Of a stretch of 7,318 nucleotides of DNA, positions 1 through 5,314 are shown piece after piece. A program made the position numbers and the translations under genes. Numbering within the stretch: position 1 is the stretch's first letter; every line of letters begins with the position of its first letter. The stretch spans positions 1 through 7,318 of the forward strand of contig URYB01000132.1 of the NCBI GenBank assembly GCA_900552085.1. Direction: 5' to 3'. The DNA is from an uncultured Lachnobacterium sp. (GTDB lineage Bacteria; Bacillota; Clostridia; Lachnospirales; Lachnospiraceae). The notes under the pieces are model-generated. The model ran no database searches and was not told the DNA's origin. It saw nothing but the letters and a program-made list of their open reading frames with translations.

Positions 1-312
1 AACAAGGGTTTTGATTAAAAAACCCCCCGCCCCCACCCCCCCCGCCATAACGATATTCATGTTGTCTGCCACCGACGACAAAAAGATGATCGGCACCTTG
101 GAAACATGGCGGATTTCTGTGCACCAGTGATACCCATTAAAAAATGGCAGGCGGATATCCATCAGCACCAGTTGCGGATCAAAGTCCACGAACTCCGTCA
201 TCACATTGGAAAAATCTTTTACGATATGTACTTCGTAATCCCATTTTTCCAAATGCTTTGCCACCATTTTTGCAATTGTCTTATCATCTTCCACTATAAA
301 AATGCGATACAT
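1..312 (-). CDS. Response regulator, OmpR/BceR-GraR-like, N-terminal receiver (partial)
   Basis: This is the first 104 codons of a two-component response regulator; the gene runs off the window's left edge, so its DNA-binding domain is not seen. The receiver is clear: acidic pocket E8-D9-D10, phospho-acceptor Asp52 in LVLMDIRLPFFNGYHWC, Ser79 at the end of the PIIFLSS strand, and Lys101. The LPFFNGYHW and SKVPIIF blocks and DNMNIVMA resemble the BceR/GraR group of OmpR-type regulators, which answer to cell-envelope antibiotics; a winged-helix output domain is therefore expected but unseen. The ATG lies 1 nt beyond the kinase stop codon and has an AGGAGA ribosome binding site inside the end of the kinase gene, so translation is probably coupled. 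Residues 91-104 are doubtful: the expected Met-Asn-Met-Gly-Ala-Asp-Asp region reads as a glycine-rich string encoded by a G homopolymer block. The receiver call is firm; the BceR-like assignment is moderate. Confidence 0.88.
   Translation of the reverse strand, partial: MYRIFIVEDDKTIAKMVAKHLEKWDYEVHIVKDFSNVMTEFVDFDPQLVLMDIRLPFFNGYHWCTEIRHVSKVPIIFLSSVADNMNIVMAGGVGAGGFLIKTLV
23..43. repeat. C/G homopolymer block at window edge, probable sequence error
   Basis: Runs of 6, 5 and 8 C are separated only by single G or A bases, in a window that otherwise has no such composition. The block sits where the response regulator should encode its conserved beta4-alpha4/beta5 region. On the minus strand the frame stays open, and Gly-Ala, Phe and Lys fall in the expected places, while the Asp codons have become GGG or GGT. 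Just beyond, ATC-AAAA-CCC-TT resembles the expected Ile-Lys-Pro-Phe codons with homopolymer length errors. A contig-end sequencing or assembly artefact is the best explanation. Confidence 0.7.
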
Positions 313-313
313 A

Positions 314-2446
314 CTATCTCCTGTACTTTTCAATCGCTTCGATTACCTTGCCGATATCCAACGGTTTCGAAAGATGCTCATTCATTCCCGCCTGCCGGCT
401 CCTCTTGGCATCATCGGCAAATGCATTCGCTGTCATTGCAAGAATCGGCACCGTCGCCGCATCCTCCCTTTCAAGTTTTCGAATGGTCTGCGTTGCAGTC
501 AGTCCATCCATTACCGGCATCATAATATCCATAAGAATCACATCGATGGACTCCGGTTCTGATGCTTCAAAAATATCCACCGCTTCTTTTCCGTTCCATG
601 CCTTTATGATCGAGGCTCCTTTATCCTCCAAAATAAACTCTGCGATTTCCATATTTAATTCATTGTCTTCCACAAGAAGTATACACATATCCTGCAATGG
701 TCGCAAATCTTTTTGCACATTTTTCTTTGTCTCTTTTTCTTTTGCGAGCTGGTCTATCTGAAATGGAATTGTCACCGTAAACTTACTTCCCTTGCCCCGC
801 TCACTGACAACTTCAATGGTCCCATCCATCTGCTCAAGCAGTTTTTTTACAATAGAAAGCCCTAGTCCTGTTCCTCTCAGTCTAGTTCGCGGACTGTCGT
901 CTTCCTGTGTAAAAGGCTCAAACATATGCTCCTGAAATTCTTTGCTCATTCCCACACCATTGTCTTCGCACACAAACCGGAAGATAGCGGTATCCTCGTC
1001 CACTCCAATCTGATAGCAACTCAGATGCAGATAACCGTTTTTGCGATTGTATTTCAAAGCGTTGCCCACAATATTAATAAGAATCTGATGCAAATGCACC
1101 GGACTTCCGATCAGGTTCCACTCTGCATCTGCCGAACGCTTTGCCTCAAACTGAAGTCCCTGTTCGATGGCCTGTACTTCGATCAGCTCCACGACTTCAT
1201 CCAGTACATTTTTGAGACTGAACGGAACTTCCTCGATAATAATTTCTCCGGATTCCATCTTGCTCATATCCAACACATCATTGACCAGATTAAATAAAAA
1301 GCCGGACGCTCCCCGGATTTTCTTCCGGCATTCGCTTTGTTTTCCCATATCATTTGGAAAGTGATCGCCAATTTCAATCAGTCCAAGAATTCCATTGATC
1401 GGGGTCCGTATGTCATGACTCATCCGACGCAGAAATTCTGTTTTTGCCACATTTGCACGCTTCGCCTCCTCCATGGATGCAAACAGTTTTTCCTGATATT
1501 CCATTTCTTTTTTCTGCTGTTCTTCCATTTTACGGCGCTGCGACTGTTGCAGGATCACCACAAGAATAATCCAGAAAAACAGATAGATGCTCATGACATA
1601 TGCCATTATATTTTTTCTTCCGGAAAAGACTTCTTTAGCTTCAAAGAAAACATAGACATAATACTGATTACATTTAATATGCCGGCCATAATATGTTTTC
1701 TTATCCTTTTTGATTTGAATAAGCTTTCCCGGTTTCCATTTTTTATTGAACATCATAATTTTTGGACAATCCTGAATCTTTTTTCCCTGCATATTCGCAT
1801 CATTGGAACTGATCACCCGGTCCCCCTCTGTCATTGCCACAGTTCCATTCATATCAATTTTATATCCGGTCAGCAAATTGTCCATGCGGATTTCATCCAC
1901 TCCAGCCGAACGCGAAGATCCCCTCTCATAACAAAACACAATTCCTCTGGTGTCCCGACGTGCCATAGCCACATAATGATAAGGAATTCCATCCACATCC
2001 CTTCCATCCACCAGCACCTTTTTCGATGCCTGACAAATATTTTTTACACTCTCACTTTCGATAACTTCTTTCCAGAACTTATAACCAGTACAATCCATCT
2101 GTGCCTGATATAACAGTTTCAGATTCTCATTAAGAACCATTGCTCCTGCCAGATGCTGTTCCTCCACATATTCCTTCAGACATTCACTCGTAATCCCATC
2201 CGTATAATACTGCAAATTTCTGCTCAATTCATTTGTTTTTTCTACCAGATCAATCTGTGTCTGTACCTCATCTGTCTCCATCAGATTGTCATATCTTGCA
2301 CATTGTTCTGCTACAAACTCCATAATATCCGAAATCTCGTTATTAGCATTATGCAGGTTAGACATTGTCTGTATAAAATACATTCCATGGAAAAGCAAAA
2401 GTCCCGGAATAAGGAACAGTAAAATCAGTTTTATCGTAATTTTCAT
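314..2446 (-). CDS. Membrane hybrid histidine kinase with Cache-like sensor and C-terminal receiver
   Basis: This 710-residue inner-membrane sensor kinase has an N-terminal membrane segment (about 5-26), an extracytoplasmic region (about 27-278) and a second membrane segment (about 281-300). The outer region ends with a Cache-like pattern (GYKIDMNGTVAMTEGD, then VISS). A charged, probably coiled-coil linker (303-335) leads to the HisKA domain with His344 in RRMSHDIRTPING. The HATPase domain has the N box at Asn462, the G1 box EDNGVGM (494-500), the F box MFEPF and the G2 box GTGLGLSIVKKL. A receiver fills 586-708, with E593/D594, phospho-acceptor Asp640 in VILMDIMMPVMDG, Thr672 and Lys694. 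All catalytic residues are present, so it should autophosphorylate His344 and pass phosphate to Asp640. There is no HPt domain, so the route onward is unclear. The start is supported by GGAG 7 nt upstream; the binding-protein gene ends 3 nt before it, and the stop is 1 nt from the downstream regulator's start, indicating one operon. Confidence 0.95.
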   Translation of the reverse strand: MKITIKLILLFLIPGLLLFHGMYFIQTMSNLHNANNEISDIMEFVAEQCARYDNLMETDEVQTQIDLVEKTNELSRNLQYYTDGITSECLKEYVEEQHLAGAMVLNENLKLLYQAQMDCTGYKFWKEVIESESVKNICQASKKVLVDGRDVDGIPYHYVAMARRDTRGIVFCYERGSSRSAGVDEIRMDNLLTGYKIDMNGTVAMTEGDRVISSNDANMQGKKIQDCPKIMMFNKKWKPGKLIQIKKDKKTYYGRHIKCNQYYVYVFFEAKEVFSGRKNIMAYVMSIYLFFWIILVVILQQSQRRKMEEQQKKEMEYQEKLFASMEEAKRANVAKTEFLRRMSHDIRTPINGILGLIEIGDHFPNDMGKQSECRKKIRGASGFLFNLVNDVLDMSKMESGEIIIEEVPFSLKNVLDEVVELIEVQAIEQGLQFEAKRSADAEWNLIGSPVHLHQILINIVGNALKYNRKNGYLHLSCYQIGVDEDTAIFRFVCEDNGVGMSKEFQEHMFEPFTQEDDSPRTRLRGTGLGLSIVKKLLEQMDGTIEVVSERGKGSKFTVTIPFQIDQLAKEKETKKNVQKDLRPLQDMCILLVEDNELNMEIAEFILEDKGASIIKAWNGKEAVDIFEASEPESIDVILMDIMMPVMDGLTATQTIRKLEREDAATVPILAMTANAFADDAKRSRQAGMNEHLSKPLDIGKVIEAIEKYRR
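317..322 (-). promoter_or_regulatory. Ribosome binding site of the response regulator, inside the kinase 3' end
   Basis: AGGAGA directly precedes the kinase TAG stop (316-314), with 5 nt between AGGAG and the regulator ATG at 312. Ribosomes finishing the kinase would terminate on this site, which favours coupled translation of kinase and regulator. Confidence 0.7.
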
Positions 2447-2449
2447 CGC

Positions 2450-3232
2450 TCATCTCCAATTTTCAACATCATATTTCTCTTCTATGTAAGCAATTGTTCC
2501 ATCCGTTTTCATGTCTCTTAGAACCCGGTCCAGCTTCTGTACCAGATCCGCATCCGCTTTCTTTGAAAAAGCAACCCCAATATCTGTCTCCAGCAAGCTT
2601 TCCTCCAGCAAACGATATTCTCCTTTGATATTCTTTATCCGCCGGAGCAAAGTGCCCTCATGACCGGCCACAGCATCCACATACCCCTGCTGTAATACCA
2701 TCAGTGCATCTTCCATGTCCGGAAACGAATACACAATTTTCACATCCGGTACTTCTTCATCTTCTTCCAGAAAAATTTTTTCCGGCTGTGTGCTTGTCTG
2801 CACACCGACAATTTTTCCATCCAGATCTTTGATGCTTTTGATGGAACTGTCCTTTGCGACAACCACCATTTCCCGGCTGGTCAGATACGGTCCCGCCCAT
2901 TGATACGCATCCTTTCGGTCATTCATGGAAAAACAGTTCCATGCACAATCGATTTTCTTTTCTTTCATCAACGCATCTTTTTCATCCCATTTGATCGAGA
3001 CAAACACCGGTTTCATGCCCATCCGTCTGCATGCCTCAGTCGCGATCTCTGCGTCAATTCCAATTCTTTTTCCATATTCATCACTGTAATTGTATGGTTC
3101 ATATTCATCACATCCGATGCGCAACTCCGGCAAGTCCACAGTTTTCTGCGGCTGGCTTTGCACACTGTTTCTGCATCCATATAAAAGAATCAGTGCAAAT
3201 ACGATGACACATAATGCACTCCACTTTCGCAT
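2450..3232 (-). CDS. Family 3 solute-binding lipoprotein (polar amino acid type), likely sensory
   Basis: A 260-residue extracellular binding protein of the SBP_bac_3 (polar amino acid) family. It starts with a lipoprotein signal peptide: positive MRK, a hydrophobic core, and LLYG-Cys20 as the likely lipidated cysteine. The two-lobed fold shows in the opening strand PELRIGCDEYEPYNY (35-49), the GIDAEIATEACRRMGMK helix, the first-lobe ligand segment ending in Arg106 (CFSMNDRKDAYQW), the hinge region KSIKDLDGKIVGVQ, and DGTIAYIEEKY near the end. Arg106 matches the arginine that binds the ligand alpha-carboxylate in this family. His191 falls where the amine-binding aspartate usually sits, by my alignment. 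No ABC permease or ATPase gene adjoins it; the next gene, 3 nt away, is a hybrid kinase. I therefore infer that it presents a ligand to that kinase rather than feeding an importer. AGGAGG 8 nt upstream supports the ATG. The actual ligand cannot be read from the sequence. Confidence 0.92.
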   Translation of the reverse strand: MRKWSALCVIVFALILLYGCRNSVQSQPQKTVDLPELRIGCDEYEPYNYSDEYGKRIGIDAEIATEACRRMGMKPVFVSIKWDEKDALMKEKKIDCAWNCFSMNDRKDAYQWAGPYLTSREMVVVAKDSSIKSIKDLDGKIVGVQTSTQPEKIFLEEDEEVPDVKIVYSFPDMEDALMVLQQGYVDAVAGHEGTLLRRIKNIKGEYRLLEESLLETDIGVAFSKKADADLVQKLDRVLRDMKTDGTIAYIEEKYDVENWR

Positions 3233-3240
3233 TTGTAGTT

Positions 3241-3246
3241 CCTCCT
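3241..3246 (-). promoter_or_regulatory. Strong ribosome binding site of the binding-protein gene
   Basis: A perfect AGGAGG lies 8 nt before the ATG at 3232. It fixes the start of the lipoprotein and suggests high expression of the first gene compared with the kinase, which has only GGAG. Confidence 0.8.
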
Positions 3247-3255
3247 GTCGGTTCG

Positions 3256-3280
3256 ATTTCTGTAATAGAATGGCAGAAAT
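3256..3280. repeat. 7-bp inverted repeat before the binding-protein gene
   Basis: ATTTCTG (3256-3262) and CAGAAAT (3274-3280) form a perfect dyad around 11 bp. It lies just upstream of the ribosome binding site and overlaps the candidate -10 at 3279-3284. It could be an operator or a short mRNA hairpin. A 7-bp dyad in AT-rich DNA can also arise by chance. Confidence 0.35.
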
Positions 3281-3327
3281 TGTATGTGAGTTTTGTCTGA
3301 TTTTGTAGATAGTGTGGATTTTTTGTA
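3279..3327 (-). promoter_or_regulatory. Candidate regulated promoter of the SBP-kinase-regulator operon with phased TTTTGT repeats
   Basis: On the minus strand TACAAT (3284-3279) is a good -10, but the hexamer 17 bp upstream, TACAAA (3307-3302), is a poor -35. Over and above that weak -35, the plus-strand word TTTTGT occurs at 3291, 3301 and 3321, so the spacings are exactly 10 and 20 bp, on one face of the helix. OmpR-type regulators typically bind direct repeats in this register next to weak -35 elements. Control by the operon's own regulator is inference. An alternative weak promoter, TTGATT then TCTACA 17 bp downstream, lies in the same stretch. Confidence 0.35.
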
Positions 3328-3359
3328 ATCAAAGAATCTCTTAAAGAACTTCTGACATG

Positions 3360-3394
3360 AAAAAAGCTGCCGCATGAAATCATGCAACAGCTTC
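3360..3394 (-). terminator. Intrinsic terminator of the AGCS symporter gene
   Basis: Read on the minus strand, AAGCTG pairs with CAGCTT (3394-3389 with 3370-3365). A two-base internal loop follows, then GCATG pairs with CATGC around a 4-nt loop, and T-rich sequence follows at once (7 T from 3366 to 3360, two of them in the stem). It begins about 26 nt beyond the symporter stop and separates that unit from the signalling operon. The reverse direction also has a short T-rich tail, but no plus-strand gene faces it. Confidence 0.85.
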
Positions 3395-3420
3395 TTTTCG
3401 TCTGTAACTATCTCTTTATT

Positions 3421-4851
3421 TTATTTGTATTTTGCTTCATTGTGTCTCTGAAAGAAATCCCTTGTCTCTTTTACGACAACACCACTCAGTGCAAACAATG
3501 CAATCATGTTTGGAATTGCCATCAGACCATTGAAAATATCGGCGATTGTCCATACAGCACTTACGGTCATATATGGTCCGATAAATACAGCCAGAATGTA
3601 AATCCAGCGATATACTTTTACGTGTTTCATATTTCCGCCGCTTAAGTATTCCAGACAACGCTCACTGTAATAATCCCATCCGAGAATCGTTGTGAATGCG
3701 AAGAATACCAGACACAGCATCAGGATAAAGGAAGATACCTCTGCTGGGAATGGAAGTCCATTCTGAAATGCATATGTTGTAACCTGAACACCTTCTAATC
3801 CTTCTACCTGCCATGCACCGGTCAGTACAATGGAAAGTCCGGTAAGTGTACAGATGACAATGGTATCAATAAATGTTCCTGTCATGCTGACAAGTCCCTG
3901 ACGAACCGGCTCCTTTGTCTGTGCAGCTGCAGCTGCAATTGGTGCACTACCAAGACCTGCCTCGTTTGAGAAAATACCTCTGGCAACACCTTTTTGCATT
4001 GCCACGATCATGCTTCCGACCACACCACCGGTAACTGCTCTTGGATTAAATGCAGCCTTTACAATTGTAACGATTGCTGCCGGAACTTCGGTAATATTAC
4101 AGATAACAAGAATAACAACAAATACCACATAAATAATCGCCATAAACGGTACGATGATCTGGCTGACACTTGCGATTCGCTTTACACCACCGATCAGTAC
4201 GGCAGCTACACAGAATGCAAGGATCAAGGATGCGATCACAACCGACCAGGAATATTCTCCAAGAAATGGAAGAATTTTAACACTGTGCTGATTGTTCGGA
4301 TCAAAGAATCCATTGACCGCACTGGCAATACCGTTTACCTGGCTGAATGTTCCAATTCCGAATAAACCTACACACACACCGAAAAATGCGAACAGCTTTG
4401 CAAGCCATTTCCATTTTGCACCCATACCACGCTCAATATAATAGAAAGGACCACCAAGACTGTGTCCGTCCTCTGCTACCACACGATACTTCACAGCAAG
4501 CAGACCTTCGGAGTACTTAGTTGCCATACCAAAGAAAGCTGCTACGATCATCCAGAATAACGCTCCCGGACCTCCTGCACCTACGGCAGTTGCCACTCCG
4601 ACGATGTTACCGGTACCGATCGTTGCGCTTAACGCGGTACACAACGCAGCGAAGCTGGAAATCTCTCCCTTGGCTCCTTCTGCCTCTTCCTCATTCTTCA
4701 CCATCCACTTCAGTGCCAGCGGAAGCTTTCTTACCTGTAAAAGTCCCAAACGCACCGTCAGCAGTAAGCCTCCTGCAAGGATCAGTACCATAAGCGGTAC
4801 GCCCCAGACCAGATCGTCTACTGTGGATAGAAAACCATTGATTGCACTCAT
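3421..4851 (-). CDS. Sodium:alanine/glycine symporter, AGCS family
   Basis: A 476-residue polytopic membrane protein of the AGCS (alanine or glycine:cation symporter, Na_Ala_symp) family, of usual length with about 11 hydrophobic segments. Family blocks are seen in order: the N-terminal VDDLVWGVPLMVLIL, ALSATIGTGNIVGVATAV (73-90), GGPGALFWMIVAAFFGMATK (93-112), GGPFYYIERGMG (133-144), the FSQVNG helix (169-174), and KGVARGIFSNEAGLGSAPIA (287-306). These transporters import alanine or glycine with sodium. The Trp usually found in the family signature after FWM is Ile102 here. GAGAGG lies 9 nt before the ATG. The gene is alone between its own promoter, about 370 nt upstream, and its own terminator, and its long leader carries a tandem glycine riboswitch. 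That context makes glycine a likely substrate or control signal; the exact amino acid preference is not proven by sequence. Confidence 0.96.
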   Translation of the reverse strand: MSAINGFLSTVDDLVWGVPLMVLILAGGLLLTVRLGLLQVRKLPLALKWMVKNEEEAEGAKGEISSFAALCTALSATIGTGNIVGVATAVGAGGPGALFWMIVAAFFGMATKYSEGLLAVKYRVVAEDGHSLGGPFYYIERGMGAKWKWLAKLFAFFGVCVGLFGIGTFSQVNGIASAVNGFFDPNNQHSVKILPFLGEYSWSVVIASLILAFCVAAVLIGGVKRIASVSQIIVPFMAIIYVVFVVILVICNITEVPAAIVTIVKAAFNPRAVTGGVVGSMIVAMQKGVARGIFSNEAGLGSAPIAAAAAQTKEPVRQGLVSMTGTFIDTIVICTLTGLSIVLTGAWQVEGLEGVQVTTYAFQNGLPFPAEVSSFILMLCLVFFAFTTILGWDYYSERCLEYLSGGNMKHVKVYRWIYILAVFIGPYMTVSAVWTIADIFNGLMAIPNMIALFALSGVVVKETRDFFQRHNEAKYK

Positions 4852-4973
4852 ACTTTTTTACCTCTCGTTTCTTTTGTATTGCGTGCATTTTTCAAAACTT
4901 CTGGAAAATCGGGAGATTCCCTTGATTGGTTCACATACAGAAAACTTTGTGATCATGTTCTGTCTGTATAAAT

Positions 4974-5004
4974 TATCCCATGTATGCAGTGCACACATGG
5001 GATA
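4974..5004 (-). promoter_or_regulatory. Long hairpin in the riboswitch expression platform
   Basis: A 14-bp stem with a 3-nt loop (arms 5004-4991 and 4987-4974). In minus-strand RNA every pair forms, with one G-U; in plus-strand RNA that pair would be A-C. The structure is therefore best in the symporter leader direction. Only a weak AU-rich stretch follows, not a proper U-tract, so it may act as a structural element or an imperfect terminator. Confidence 0.6.
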
Positions 5005-5040
5005 GAAGATACGATTTATACTTTGATAAAGATATCTTCT
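5004..5040 (-). promoter_or_regulatory. Switch hairpin competing with riboswitch P1
   Basis: AGAAGATA (5040-5033) pairs perfectly with TATCTTCT (5011-5004) around a 21-nt loop. Its 5' arm shares 5038-5040 with the 3' strand of aptamer II P1 (5043-5038), so the two stems cannot both form fully. This is a plausible junction between ligand sensing and gene control. Whether glycine turns the gene on or off cannot be decided by eye. Downstream to the ATG I see only weak stems, such as AATC-AA-GGGA/TCCC-GATT at 4927-4907 followed by two more T's. Confidence 0.45.
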
Positions 5041-5216
5041 CTGTCCTGTTGCCTGAGAGATTCATACGCATTGCTTATGTTGCACCTTCGGCCCCTGGTC
5101 ATATCCAGGTGTCTCCAGAGAGTCGATCCATTTACAGTTGCACCGGTCAGCCGGCACCTGAGAGTGTTACTCCTTCGGTAGACTTGCGTCGTTTTCCTGC
5201 AAACTTCATCTCGAAA
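5038..5216 (-). promoter_or_regulatory. Tandem glycine riboswitch
   Basis: Two aptamers are recognised by their core words on the minus strand. Aptamer I has CTACCGAAGGAGTAA (5181-5167) followed by ACTCTCAGG (5165-5157). Aptamer II has GCCGAAGGTGCAA (5092-5080) followed by TCTCTCAGG (5060-5052). Aptamer II is closed by P1 TCTCTG/CAGAGA (5121-5116 with 5043-5038) and ends with the usual AGGACAGAG. An ACCTGG/CCAGG(G) stem also fits the family fold. Aptamer I has a weaker closing stem (TCGA/TCGA at best) and an extra GC-rich hairpin after CAGG (5155-5142). It lies in the leader of the AGCS symporter and should bind glycine and control its uptake. The 5' boundary is approximate. Confidence 0.93.
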
Positions 5217-5231
5217 ATTGCCCTAAAAAAC

Positions 5232-5260
5232 AATATATCGTGTATCAATGTATTTTTCAA
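5232..5260 (-). promoter_or_regulatory. Sigma-A promoter of the riboswitch-symporter transcript
   Basis: TTGAAA (5260-5255) and TATATT (5237-5232) are separated by exactly 17 bp, each hexamer matching five of six consensus bases. Transcription should begin near 5224, just before aptamer I, giving a leader of about 370 nt. Confidence 0.75.
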
Positions 5261-5281
5261 GATTTTTTTAGATTTTTTTTA
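5253..5281. promoter_or_regulatory. Phased A-tracts upstream of the symporter promoter
   Basis: Three T-runs on the plus strand (5253-5257, 5263-5269, 5273-5280) have centres 11 and 10.5 bp apart, matching the helical repeat. On the minus strand they are A-tracts; two lie immediately upstream of the -35 and the third overlaps it. Such runs bend DNA and can act as an UP element for the RNA polymerase alpha subunits. Confidence 0.55.
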
Positions 5282-5314
5282 TAAACAATTTACATAATGC
5301 ATTTGCAATTACGA

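Noticed and set aside
1337..2113. Long plus-strand open frame of 258 codons, antisense to the kinase gene
   Set aside because: The minus-strand kinase has complete, ordered domain motifs across this span; the antisense translation is low-complexity, rich in His, Phe and Ile, with no recognisable domain.
4858..4956. Minus-strand 32-codon frame in the symporter leader, ending just inside the region after the ribosome binding site
   Set aside because: No Shine-Dalgarno sequence precedes its ATG and it runs through predicted hairpins; a leader peptide is possible but unsupported.
4974..5004. Calling the 14-bp leader hairpin a classical intrinsic terminator
   Set aside because: The sequence after the stem on the minus strand is ATTTATAC, not a U-tract, so termination cannot be claimed from sequence alone.
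4980..5297. Plus-strand open frame over the riboswitch and promoter
   Set aside because: It is antisense to highly conserved aptamer sequence and promoter elements, and has no ribosome binding site or recognisable domain.
5281..5314. Possible terminator after the ABC exporter gene
   Set aside because: Only a TGCA-AA-TGCA palindrome and AT-rich sequence are seen; there is no stable stem followed by T on the minus strand, and the T-runs are on the plus strand. Read-through into the riboswitch unit remains possible.
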